DNA of 64,000 nucleotides, from contig NZ_LQBN01000001.1 of the NCBI RefSeq assembly GCF_001507535.1, forward strand, positions 248,001 to 312,000, read 5' to 3'. The position numbers and the translations under genes were made by a program. The stretch comes from Thiomicrospira sp. WB1 (GTDB taxonomy: Bacteria; Pseudomonadota; Gammaproteobacteria; Thiomicrospirales; Thiomicrospiraceae). The notes beneath the pieces are model-generated. The model was not told where the DNA came from. It did no database searches and saw only the letters and a program-made list of their open reading frames with translations. Of this stretch, positions 26,262 through 35,246 are shown one piece after another; position 1 is the first letter of the stretch, and every line of letters starts with the position of its first letter.

Positions 26262-29200
26262 TTATTTTGTGTGCCCCATTAACCAGGATTTGATGCGTCG
26301 TTGCGTGCTGTTTGGAATGAGTGCGATAACACGGCCGGTAAGTTTTGCGCTTCGGGCTCGATAAGCGATGCGCAGCATGAGCTCTTTGAGTTTGTCTTTG
26401 TAGGTGACCCTTTTTTGAGCGTACGGTATCCATGGTTCGACGCCATCGAGCTTAGGCATCGCGGCTTCACCAAGGTTTTCGTAATAAGGGGAGGACAAAA
26501 GGGTCGGCATTGACTCCGGTGTCCATTCTTCGTGCTGTGCTTCCGTCGGCAGACGGTCACCAATGGTCAAAAACCACTCACACCAATCCTTCGGTGAGAG
26601 GTCCACAGGCAGCTGCCATGAAAAAGGTCGGTCTTGGATGCGTTGCGCGACGGCTCCCACATCGGTGGTGACGACCGGGTGGCCACCAGCCAGCACCTGG
26701 CTGAGAGTGTAGCAGTGCGTTTCAGGGAACTGGCTGGGATACCAAACAAGATGAGGGTCCCAGTCTTTTAGCATCTGGCCGAGCGCTTCATTCTGGTAAG
26801 GGCCGGTGTGTGTGAACACCGGTGTGTCTTCAATTGGTTTGTGCACAAACCCGAACAGTTTGAAGTGAATGCGTGTGGGATGATTTTGCGCCGCTTTGAC
26901 CGTATCGAGCAAGATCTCGGCGCCTTTTGGCGGAGAGATGGCGCCGACAATGGCCACACGAAGTGGTTCGGATGCTTTGAGCGCTGGCATGCGCACAACA
27001 TTGGCGGCTGTCATGCCAAGATCCGGGTGCGTGTGCACTGAAATAGAGATGTCTGGAAAGTAGTGCTGCAGGCGCCTTTTTACGCTTGCGTTTGGGCAAG
27101 TGATAAGACTCATTTTGTTTAAAAACGTCTGATGTCGGTCACGCCAGTGGTGAATGTCAACGCCTTTAAAACCAGGGGTTTGCCCGAGACACTGCTTGCA
27201 TTGCTCGGGGCCCTTTTCTCCGCAATATTTATGATTAGGCAGGGTGAGGGTGATTTGGGGGCAAAAGGTGTAGTAGTCGTGTGCGGTAAAAATCTTGGGT
27301 AAATTTATGTCAAGAAGTGTCTCAAGCAACCCGTCGTTTATATCGATCAAATGGTGAAAGTGTAACAGTTGGATGTCGAGTGCTTTGATTAAATCCAGCA
27401 GAGCGGTTTGATCCGCATCGGGGTCAAACCAGAGACGAAAGGCTTCGCCCCGGTCAAAGGCTTCAAATAAGACCTGGCCTCCCTGGTCCGGGCGCAACAT
27501 AAAAAAGCGGTGGGTTGGGCCAAGTGCATCGGCCAGTTCACGGCAGTGTTTTTCGGTGCCGCCTCCACGGTTATGACTGATAAAGAGCACATGGTTTTTG
27601 GGTACCTGGCGCCAGCGCGCCCAATCCACCGACCAGCGCCATTTTAGAGCCGGGTCCTGTTGAATGTGGCGATGTACCAGGGTGTTGTAGTCCGGGTGCA
27701 AGGATAAAAGCGCTTTCATGGCGTTTTCTTTGCGCTCGTTATGCGAGTCGCCGAAACTCACATTGCCTTTGTGCCAGACAAAAATATTCGCACCGAGCAC
27801 GTTCTTCCATCCTTTTTTGAACGCCCGTTGCGAAAAGTCGTTTTCTTCCCCATACCCTTTTCCAAAGACCTCAACATTAAACAGGCCAACCTGCTTTAGG
27901 CAGTCGCGTTTGATGTACATGCAAAACCCAACGGCCGATGGAATGTCGAGGGTTTTGGGTTTTAAGGTATCGCGAAATAATTGATCGAGTTGTGCAAAGC
28001 CCAACCCGGCAGGCAGCTCGTTGTCCTCACAAAATTTTGGGTAGCTGCATATGGTGGCATTGTTGGAAAAGGGCGTCACCGTGCCGATTTTTGAATCCTG
28101 ATAAGCGAGCGTGTGCAAACGGTCCAGCCAGTCATGTGCCACCTCTGTGTCGCTGTTTAAAAGAATGACATCATGCTCGTTCGACAACTGCATGCCTTTG
28201 TTCACCGTGGCTGTAAACCCCAGGTTTTCCGGGTTTTCAATCAGCTTTATCAACGGATGTTTGGCAATGTCTCTCAACCAGGTGGTCAATGCCGGTTCTG
28301 GAGAGGCATCATTGATTAGGATGATTCGGTGCGCAGTTTCATTGGTGGCTTTGAGCACACTGCTGATGCACTCCTGGGTTTCTTCCAGGCCTTTGTATAC
28401 AGGGATAATAATGTCAATCATGGTGGCGGTGTCTTTTAAACTGAAAAGAGGGGGGAGCACTTGAGCGCGCGCGCGCTCTTTGTTTGAGGTGAGTGCTTGC
28501 TTCGGTGAGCACGATTCGGGCAGATGTTCGAGATACCAGTCGAGAATCTTTTTGTGATAGCGAAGACGGTCATTTTCGCTTTGATAGTGCCGAACGTCTT
28601 CTGTGGCTGTTTTAAGCAATGCGTCTTGTTTTGTGAGTTCGTGTTCAAGTTGATGGATTTTTTCCCGCATCAGCAAGTGGTTGCCATCAAACCATAAAAT
28701 CCCTTCACTGAGCTTGTACTGTGTGCTGGGAACGTTTAACCATTTTTTTAAAATCTGGGTGTGTGCTTGGGCGGCTGTTTCAGCCTCTCTGTTGGCAGAC
28801 AGAGTCGATTGGCCTTGAAAGACATTGTATTGGGCACTGACACCGGGTGAGTGAACAAACGCGCCCTTTTGGGAGAGCTGAATCCAAAAATCCCAGTCTT
28901 CCATCAGTGCCAATCCCGTATCAAAAGAGAGCGGGCCTTCCAGGACCGGCTGGGTTCGAAAGAGGACGGCATGAATGGGTAAAAAGTTCACCGCAAACAA
29001 TCGGGCCGGCTCCCAGGGCGCATCCAGCACTGTCTGTTTAGACTCACTGTGGGTTTGCAAAACATCGCTATAGGCGGCCACGGCATCAGGTGTGTTCGTT
29101 AACGCCTCGTAAAGCTTGCTCAGATGTTCACCATAGAGTTCGTCATCATCGTCCAAGAACAGGGCATAAGGTGCAATAATGCTTTTGAGCAATTGATTGG

Positions 29201-29432
29201 CGGCTTGAGCACGGCCATACGACTGTTCGCCTGAGGCATTTAACAGAGTCACATCCAGTGTGTCATTTTCAGGCAAGGATGCCAGGGGGCGATGTGGTTG
29301 ACCCGAGGCATTAAGAACCATAACCGCTACATTCGTGTAGGTCTGAGCAGCGACCGATTTCAGACAGGCATCAAGCGAGTCCCTGTCCATGCTTCTTACA
29401 AGCACTTGGATTAGCGGCCATGAATCAGACAA
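26262..29432 (-). CDS. Three-domain glycosyltransferase (GT2-GT2-GT4)
   Basis: A 1056-residue protein. Domain 1 (about 1-260) is a GT2 fold with QVLVRSMDRDSLDACLKSVA and LFLDDDDELYGEHL. A coiled-coil linker follows at about 255-300. Domain 2 (about 335-600) is a second GT2 with IDIIIPVYKGLEETQECISS and ILLNSDTEVAHDWLDRL. Domain 3 (about 620-1000) is a GT-B fold with LFISHNRGGGTEKHCRELAD, RVAIVGAISPPKGAEILLD and VLAGGHPVVTTDVGAV. Such multidomain enzymes add several sugars or make a repeating unit. It converges with the preceding plus-strand operon. No membrane segment is visible. Confidence 0.85.
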   Translation of the reverse strand: MSDSWPLIQVLVRSMDRDSLDACLKSVAAQTYTNVAVMVLNASGQPHRPLASLPENDTLDVTLLNASGEQSYGRAQAANQLLKSIIAPYALFLDDDDELYGEHLSKLYEALTNTPDAVAAYSDVLQTHSESKQTVLDAPWEPARLFAVNFLPIHAVLFRTQPVLEGPLSFDTGLALMEDWDFWIQLSQKGAFVHSPGVSAQYNVFQGQSTLSANREAETAAQAHTQILKKWLNVPSTQYKLSEGILWFDGNHLLMREKIHQLEHELTKQDALLKTATEDVRHYQSENDRLRYHKKILDWYLEHLPESCSPKQALTSNKERARAQVLPPLFSLKDTATMIDIIIPVYKGLEETQECISSVLKATNETAHRIILINDASPEPALTTWLRDIAKHPLIKLIENPENLGFTATVNKGMQLSNEHDVILLNSDTEVAHDWLDRLHTLAYQDSKIGTVTPFSNNATICSYPKFCEDNELPAGLGFAQLDQLFRDTLKPKTLDIPSAVGFCMYIKRDCLKQVGLFNVEVFGKGYGEENDFSQRAFKKGWKNVLGANIFVWHKGNVSFGDSHNERKENAMKALLSLHPDYNTLVHRHIQQDPALKWRWSVDWARWRQVPKNHVLFISHNRGGGTEKHCRELADALGPTHRFFMLRPDQGGQVLFEAFDRGEAFRLWFDPDADQTALLDLIKALDIQLLHFHHLIDINDGLLETLLDINLPKIFTAHDYYTFCPQITLTLPNHKYCGEKGPEQCKQCLGQTPGFKGVDIHHWRDRHQTFLNKMSLITCPNASVKRRLQHYFPDISISVHTHPDLGMTAANVVRMPALKASEPLRVAIVGAISPPKGAEILLDTVKAAQNHPTRIHFKLFGFVHKPIEDTPVFTHTGPYQNEALGQMLKDWDPHLVWYPSQFPETHCYTLSQVLAGGHPVVTTDVGAVAQRIQDRPFSWQLPVDLSPKDWCEWFLTIGDRLPTEAQHEEWTPESMPTLLSSPYYENLGEAAMPKLDGVEPWIPYAQKRVTYKDKLKELMLRIAYRARSAKLTGRVIALIPNSTQRRIKSWLMGHTK

Positions 29433-29601
29433 AATTTACCCCACGTTGACTTTACGTTACTCACGGATTATGAAGGCAAGAATTTTAGCAAAAATTCGGG
29501 TTGAAAACTCGTCCTTTACTGGTTAAATCCTTGTGGCGACATCAGTTGTCGAGTTGGCAAACGCCTTTGTGCGCTAGAGCGCACCTACTTTAGAATGTCT
29601 C
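29433..29601. other. Short intergenic stretch upstream of the large glycosyltransferase
   Basis: Contains the upstream region of the minus-strand glycosyltransferase gene. I see no gene and no clear promoter. Confidence 0.3.
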
Positions 29602-29630
29602 TAAAAAATCGCAGCCCCTGGCCAAGGGGC
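29602..29630 (-). terminator. Rho-independent terminator of the glycosidase-like gene
   Basis: GCCCCT (29614-29619) pairs with AGGGGC (29625-29630); on the minus strand the stem is followed by GCGATTTTTT. It lies downstream of the gene ending at 29718. Confidence 0.75.
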
Positions 29631-29717
29631 GCCCCATTAAATTTATGCAAAGGCAGTGTTGTCAGATTTATTTGACGGTGACTATATTTGTTAATGTAAA
29701 GTTTAGTCATTCCAAGA

Positions 29718-31520
29718 TTATTTCATCACTTTCTTTATTGCATTGAAAAACTGTGAGGAACCATAAAAAGAGTTTGTAGGTACAATTTTGAACTTGTCAT
29801 GTTCTTTGGATGCACCAAACCGTTCAGGTTGAGCTGACATAAAGTAAGGAGAAATGAAAACAGCTCCATTTTTGTTATGACGAACCATCGCGTTGGCAAT
29901 TTTTTTCACCCCAACTGGGCTCATTGGATGCATTTCAGGCACGCCATATCGAGTATGACCATTTTCTTCCAACCAGTTGAAAAAATAATCGCTGTATATG
30001 ATTCCACCATATAAATTAACGCCCAATGTATAAAAAGGGTTTGCTTCAAGCGACTCCTCTGCGGCAAACAGCTTTGAATTCCAGGACGCATTAAAATCCG
30101 ATCCAATTTGATGTGAAAAAACTTTTTCTTTGGGAATACAGCTGTTGGTTATGATTTTTGCATAAGTCTCGATTTCTCGAGTGACTTGCATTTCCCTGTA
30201 TTGATTCCATAGTTTTGCCAAAGGGTTATAAAAAACAGCAGCATCCTGTTTTGGGTAGTCGAGCCAATAGTTAAATTCTTCTGGAATATCAGTAGCCGCT
30301 TCCCGAAGGGTAAACTGGGGGATGGTTTTAGGGGAGCGCTGTTGTCTGTCCATTACGTTCAGGGCGTAATCGCCTAAAACACTGGTTTTTCCTCGGCTAA
30401 GAAGTCTTAGTTGTACGTGGTGTTTGCCCGGTGGCAACGACGAAAAATCAAGGTCATAGCGATACCCGACGTCTGATTCATTAAGTTCTGGAATCGCTTG
30501 TGCCACATCCAACCTTGTCAAGCCAGTCTTAGCTTGTCCCACAAACAGGCCGTTGAGGTAAACGTTGATATCGAATGCCACCCCTTCCTTATCATACGCC
30601 CAACCAAAAAACGGTATGACTCCATGGGCATGGGCATCAAGGTGGTCAAAAAACGTGCTTAACTCCTCTTTGGTAATGTTTTTGGAAGGAGGGGTGACTT
30701 GTTCAAATTTTTCGAAGTTCGAAGACATAAAGGCATTTAAACGTTCGATTTGGCCAAATTTAGATTTCAGCCATTTCTTAAACCCTTCTTTTGATTTTTC
30801 TCCGTAGTCAGTGATTTGGTAATCTCCTGCGTACCCCATCCCACCCGCAAAATTTGGGAAAAAATGATGTACTTCACCAAGGGTTGTAACAGCCCTTATT
30901 TTCTTCTGGTCTGTTTCAGGCAGTTTACACACTTCTTTAAGGATTGCGTTCATCGCCAGGCGGCGAGTTTGATCTATAAGCGAGGTCTTATCGTTCAGTA
31001 CCCATGGGTATGTCGTTGCGGAGAAGTATTTGTCGATCGGGATGCTATTATCTGCTAATCGCATGAGGTTCGTTGAATCTTGGCTAATCTTTTCGACAGC
31101 TGGTTCCTGGTCTTTGCCTGAAAAATGGTTCGAAAATAAATAAAGAACCATTGCCCTGTCTGAATCTGAGATGATTTTGAGGTCCCGTATGATGAGGTCT
31201 CGCTTGACTGAAGGTTTTCCACCTGTGAATTTGATGTATGAAAGCAGTGGCATTCCAAACGTATAACCCAGTTCAAAGCGCCCGTCACTGCTTTTCTTAT
31301 GCCCAATTTTTCTGAGCTTTTCGTCAACCACACTGCCTGCACTCTCGTTTCGTTTAAGGCAAATTGAATTTGCTTCTTGTAAATTCTTTACTGACTGGTC
31401 CGAGTATGCACTTTGGCAACCTCTTAGTCCTTCGAACATTGGGGCGATCAATGTTGTATCAGAGGCGTTGGCGGCAAATGACATAACAAAAAGAATGATT
31501 GAACCTGTATGTTTGTACAT
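29718..31520 (-). CDS. Secreted glycoside hydrolase-like protein (GH42-like core), uncertain
   Basis: A 600-residue protein starting MYKHTGSIILFVMSFAANAS, a clear signal peptide; AGGA precedes this ATG by six bases, so I reject the upstream start at 31550. The middle contains LGEVHHFFPNF followed by DYGEKSKEGFKKWLKSKFGQ and IERLNAFMSSNFEKF, which resembles the region after the acid/base Glu in family 42 beta-galactosidase-like barrels. A beta-sandwich insertion follows (FDINVYLNGLFVGQA... LPPGKHHVQLRLLSRGK). A periplasmic or outer-membrane role in trimming the polysaccharide is plausible. Cys residues near the N-terminus (GCQSAYS, SICLKRN) may form a disulfide. Family call is tentative. Confidence 0.5.
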   Translation of the reverse strand: MYKHTGSIILFVMSFAANASDTTLIAPMFEGLRGCQSAYSDQSVKNLQEANSICLKRNESAGSVVDEKLRKIGHKKSSDGRFELGYTFGMPLLSYIKFTGGKPSVKRDLIIRDLKIISDSDRAMVLYLFSNHFSGKDQEPAVEKISQDSTNLMRLADNSIPIDKYFSATTYPWVLNDKTSLIDQTRRLAMNAILKEVCKLPETDQKKIRAVTTLGEVHHFFPNFAGGMGYAGDYQITDYGEKSKEGFKKWLKSKFGQIERLNAFMSSNFEKFEQVTPPSKNITKEELSTFFDHLDAHAHGVIPFFGWAYDKEGVAFDINVYLNGLFVGQAKTGLTRLDVAQAIPELNESDVGYRYDLDFSSLPPGKHHVQLRLLSRGKTSVLGDYALNVMDRQQRSPKTIPQFTLREAATDIPEEFNYWLDYPKQDAAVFYNPLAKLWNQYREMQVTREIETYAKIITNSCIPKEKVFSHQIGSDFNASWNSKLFAAEESLEANPFYTLGVNLYGGIIYSDYFFNWLEENGHTRYGVPEMHPMSPVGVKKIANAMVRHNKNGAVFISPYFMSAQPERFGASKEHDKFKIVPTNSFYGSSQFFNAIKKVMK

Positions 31521-31564
31521 GTGGATTCCTAATTTTTGAGAAAAATGCAAGATGAATAAAGATG

Positions 31565-33391
31565 TTATTTGGCCTGTTCAGATTCCTCAAACAATGGAGG
31601 GTTTGCAAAAAACTGTCGAGCTTCCAAAGGGCAGGCATCCCAGTGCGAAGCCTGCTTTAAGCGTTGATTTGGAATGCGCATGCAGGTAGTTTGCGAAATC
31701 AACACATCCGTTTGATAGCGTTTAGTGAGGTCATGCAGTGCATGAGCCCAGTTGACTGTCTCTCCAATGGCCGTGTAGGTGTGGCGCAACGATGTCCCAA
31801 AATCACCCACTAGAGCCTGTCCTGTGTGGATGCCAATGCGTACCCTGATATCGGGCCAGTCTGGGTGATTTCGGTTAAAGGCTTCAAGTTCTTTAAGCAG
31901 GATTTGTGCACTTTGAAAGGCACGCTCCGCGTGGTCCGTTTGGTCTAAAGGCGCGTTCCAAAATGCCATGGCCGCATCACCAATGTATTTGTCTAAGGTT
32001 CCTTCTGTTTCATGAATCGCCCGGGTCATTAGGTCAAGCACCTTTGTGGTCAGCTCACCGAGTGTTTCCGGTGGCATGTCCGCGGCCAAGGCTGTGAAAC
32101 GTTCAATGTCGGCAAATAAAACCGTAATCTCACGTTTTTGTGTTTTTAAGACATCCTCTTGCGAGTCGAGCAGTTGGTGGGCCACACTTTCTGCAAGATA
32201 GCCTTTGAACAGTCGTGTGATTCGCTGGTTTTGTTTGTCCACCGACCACCATTCCCATAGCATGTAGGTGCTTAAAAACAGGACTATCGCAACCAATGGC
32301 AGGCTGCTTGATAGGTTGGGGTGCTGGTGAACCAGCCAAGCGGAGATCAGAAACCAGCCTCCAATCAACCCGGCACCAGTTAAGAGCGAGACGTGTGGTT
32401 TGTAGCGTCTTAGCGCCCACAAAAGGAGTAGCAGGCTTGATGTGGCATAAAGCGCCGTGATGCTGTGTGCGTAACCGGCTTTTATGGGGGGAGATTGACT
32501 TAGCAGTGAATGAAGCAGTTCGGCATGAATGATCACGCCAGGAAGCCAGGAGCCAATGGGTGTGTTGACCTGGTCTGATAGACCCAGCGCACTGGAACCA
32601 AGGAGAATAAATTGGCCATTAAACTGGCCTTTTTCCACATTGTCCATCAGTAAGTCATAAGCCGACACACTTCGCCAAGCTTTGGGTTCAGTGCGATAGG
32701 GAATGGAAAAGTACGCGGGGTTTGATTCGAGGTGTCGCTGATGGAGTGCCCCCCCCGTGTGCAACACCATCGCATGTGCCAGTGATGGCCAGACTTTCTT
32801 GTCCCAGGCAATGTATTTGGGCAATTTTCGAATGACCCCGTCTGAGTCGATGAGGGGGGTGATGTGTCCAACGCATTGGGCCGCCTCTGAGAGGGACTGG
32901 TGATTAGTGACATAGCCTTTGGCGCGCAGGGACTGTGGTGTCAGCGGCAAACCTTGTGTGAGCTTGCCGATTTGTCGAATTTGGTTGCTATCATTGAGAT
33001 CAAAGGCGCTGGCAAGGCAGATGGGGTGTTGTTTGATGGCTTGGGCCAGGGCTTGGTCACCGTGGCGGTTTCTCGGCTCAGGGAAAACCAGGTCCAGCCC
33101 CAGGACCTTGGGAGTGTGGCGTTCAAAGAGCCGATTGATAAGTTTGGCGATGACTTCCCGAGACCACGGCCAAGGGCCGATTGCCTGAAGACTGTTTTCA
33201 TCAATGTCAATGATGGTAATTTCAGCAGGCGTTTGATCCGATGTGCTGAGGTTTAATAGTGCGTCGTTTATCGAGTTGTTTGGATACTGTAAGATAGATG
33301 GGGAAAACGCCCCCACCCAAATGAACACAAAGATCAATGTGAGCAAAGACTTTTTAAGCAAGGGCGTGTCATCAAAGGGTAAATTGGGCAT
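31565..33391 (-). CDS. CHASE2-domain class III adenylate/guanylate cyclase
   Basis: A 608-residue membrane enzyme. One N-terminal membrane helix (about 13-32) leads to a periplasmic CHASE2 sensor (ITIIDIDENSLQAIGPWPWS, LGLDLVFPEPRNRHGD), then three membrane helices (about 310-395), then a cytosolic catalytic domain from about 415. The metal-binding aspartates are present in VLFADIERFTALAAD and KYIGDAAMAFWNAP, and RVRIGIHTGQALVGDFG follows. It makes a cyclic nucleotide, most likely cAMP, in response to an unknown envelope signal. It is divergent from a CRP-type gene with only 28 bases between start codons. No strong ribosome-binding site is visible. Confidence 0.88.
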   Translation of the reverse strand: MPNLPFDDTPLLKKSLLTLIFVFIWVGAFSPSILQYPNNSINDALLNLSTSDQTPAEITIIDIDENSLQAIGPWPWSREVIAKLINRLFERHTPKVLGLDLVFPEPRNRHGDQALAQAIKQHPICLASAFDLNDSNQIRQIGKLTQGLPLTPQSLRAKGYVTNHQSLSEAAQCVGHITPLIDSDGVIRKLPKYIAWDKKVWPSLAHAMVLHTGGALHQRHLESNPAYFSIPYRTEPKAWRSVSAYDLLMDNVEKGQFNGQFILLGSSALGLSDQVNTPIGSWLPGVIIHAELLHSLLSQSPPIKAGYAHSITALYATSSLLLLLWALRRYKPHVSLLTGAGLIGGWFLISAWLVHQHPNLSSSLPLVAIVLFLSTYMLWEWWSVDKQNQRITRLFKGYLAESVAHQLLDSQEDVLKTQKREITVLFADIERFTALAADMPPETLGELTTKVLDLMTRAIHETEGTLDKYIGDAAMAFWNAPLDQTDHAERAFQSAQILLKELEAFNRNHPDWPDIRVRIGIHTGQALVGDFGTSLRHTYTAIGETVNWAHALHDLTKRYQTDVLISQTTCMRIPNQRLKQASHWDACPLEARQFFANPPLFEESEQAK

Positions 33392-33419
33392 TGAACAGTT
33401 TTAATGAATCTCTGAAAAG

Positions 33420-34091
33420 ATGAAATCACATTACGATCTCAAAGATTTTGAGCTGCTCGAAGACGTCTCTCAAGACCTCATAGAGCAACTGAAAACAAAA
33501 ATTAAATATACCAAATTTAAGAAAAAGGATTTTGTTCTTCTTAAAGGGGATGAGAGTAATAGCATCGTTTTTATAATGCAAGGTGAGGTCGATGTCATTG
33601 ATGAGACGCAGGCCGGCCAAGACATCTGGCTGGCAACGCTCAAGGCAGGGATGACTTCGGGCGAAATGGGCCTGATAACTGGGTCGGCTCGGGCCGCACA
33701 CTTGGTGGCCAAAACCGATGCGCACGTCGGGTTTCTTTACAGGAAAGAAGCGGTTGATTTGATTCTCAATCAGCCAACCATCGCTTGGCGAGTAATGCAG
33801 CAGATGGCCAATATGATTCATCATAACAATCGCCGCTTGGCAGTCTTGTCCTTGCCCGATGCTCGTGAACGGGTGGAGGCCGTCTTGTTGCAGATGGCTT
33901 CTCGTTATGCAAATGGTATGACGGTGATTGAAAACCTGCCCTCGCAATCCATCGTAGCTCACCTGGCCAATACCAGTCGTGAGACCGTCTCTAGAATCAT
34001 CAACCAACTGGTGAAAGAGAAAGTCATTGAAAAAGATCGGCGTCGGTTGATCATTCGCCGGCCTGAATGCCTGGAAGATTTAAGTCAGTAG
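33420..34091 (+). CDS. CRP/FNR-family transcription regulator, CRP-like
   Basis: A 223-residue protein. The N-terminal cyclic-nucleotide-binding barrel includes LLKGDESNSIVFIMQGEVDV and the phosphate-binding cassette GEMGLITGSARAAHLVA, where the Glu and Arg contacts to cAMP are kept and the usual Ser after Arg is Ala. The C-terminal winged helix has SIVAHLANTSRETVSRIINQ; RETVSR near residue 187 matches the E. coli CRP recognition helix contacts Arg180, Glu181 and Arg185. A TGTGA-N6-TCACA target is therefore predicted. No FNR-type cysteines. Divergent from the cyclase gene. Confidence 0.88.
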   Translation: MKSHYDLKDFELLEDVSQDLIEQLKTKIKYTKFKKKDFVLLKGDESNSIVFIMQGEVDVIDETQAGQDIWLATLKAGMTSGEMGLITGSARAAHLVAKTDAHVGFLYRKEAVDLILNQPTIAWRVMQQMANMIHHNNRRLAVLSLPDARERVEAVLLQMASRYANGMTVIENLPSQSIVAHLANTSRETVSRIINQLVKEKVIEKDRRRLIIRRPECLEDLSQ

Positions 34092-34115
34092 TTCTTTGAG
34101 GGTGAGCCCATCTAG

Positions 34116-35237
34116 TTAGACGGTGTGTTCTAGAAGCTGCTTGTAGGCGTCAAGAATAACGGGCCATTGGTAGTGTGCCTGAAATCTTTCGAATGCGTGT
34201 TGTTTCAACGCGGAAAGTTTAGACGATTTTGATTGTTCTTGGATGGCAACAAGTTGTCGGCGGCAGGAAGGCTCATCATGAAAATAAAGCCCTGATTGCT
34301 CCAGAACGCCTTGGTTAAACTGATTCTTATGAGCAAGTATTAAATTGGCGCAGGCCATCGATTCGATCAATGAAGGGTTGGTTCCACCCACGCTATGTCC
34401 ATGGAGATAAGCCAACGCATGATAGCGCAATGCCTGAATGGTCTCTGAGTCGTAGATACCACCGGTGAAGATAATGCTTTTGCAGGCATTAGCACGTAAA
34501 CGAATGGCGTACTCACTTTTTGTGTAATCGCCGACCACGACCAAAGGCACAGACTGGTCGGTTTGACAGTAGGCGTTCAAAAGTGTGTGCAAGTTGTTTT
34601 CAGGTTCGGCTCTGGCAATGATTAAAAAATAGCGGTTGGGCTCAAGCCCAAAAGATTTCAAATGAGCCAGAGACGGTTGCTTTTTGGGAGCCTCGGCGCC
34701 ATAGGCAATCATGCTGACCTTGTCTGGCGACACGAATCGCTTCAAATAATTTTCAATCCCTGGGTGGTCGGCAATTAAATGTGTGGCTGTGCGCATGGCC
34801 AGTTGCTCATTGAGTTTTAACCAGGCTTTGGCATACCAGGGCCATTTCTGCCTTTTCCATTCAAATCCGTCCATGTTAACGAGATAAGGGCGCTTGTTAA
34901 CGTTTAGCCAAATATTAAAGACTGCACCGCCATATCCGAGCGTTAGCACCAGCCCCTCTCGGTCAAGCGCATCCTTGATGCAGCGATAATCAAAACGAAG
35001 CGTGTTCCAGGCGCTGTCTTTAGGGACCTCGATGGGGATGCGATGAATCCCTCGCCAATTCCTCATAAAAGATCCAGACTCATGAGGGGTAACTTGGCAA
35101 TAAACGCTGACGTGCCACCCTTGGGAAACAAGGTGTTGTGCAAGCGCCTGGGCAAACGTCTCAAAACCGCCATGAGCTGCGGGAATTCCTCTTATCCCTG
35201 TGATGAGCAGACGTTTTGAGTGATTGGTTGACGTCAT
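34116..35237 (-). CDS. DUF1972 glycosyltransferase, probable rhamnosyltransferase
   Basis: A 373-residue GT-B protein with the DUF1972 N-terminus (LLITGIRGIPAAHGGFETFA) and GT4 C-terminal half (ENNLHTLLNAYCQ, ALAYLHGHSVGGTNPSLIES). Enzymes of this type act as rhamnosyl- or other hexosyltransferases. It is the last gene of the minus-strand dTDP-rhamnose operon and follows rfbD by nine bases, which supports rhamnose as the donor. Confidence 0.85.
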   Translation of the reverse strand: MTSTNHSKRLLITGIRGIPAAHGGFETFAQALAQHLVSQGWHVSVYCQVTPHESGSFMRNWRGIHRIPIEVPKDSAWNTLRFDYRCIKDALDREGLVLTLGYGGAVFNIWLNVNKRPYLVNMDGFEWKRQKWPWYAKAWLKLNEQLAMRTATHLIADHPGIENYLKRFVSPDKVSMIAYGAEAPKKQPSLAHLKSFGLEPNRYFLIIARAEPENNLHTLLNAYCQTDQSVPLVVVGDYTKSEYAIRLRANACKSIIFTGGIYDSETIQALRYHALAYLHGHSVGGTNPSLIESMACANLILAHKNQFNQGVLEQSGLYFHDEPSCRRQLVAIQEQSKSSKLSALKQHAFERFQAHYQWPVILDAYKQLLEHTV

Positions 35238-35246
35238 CGGGAATGC

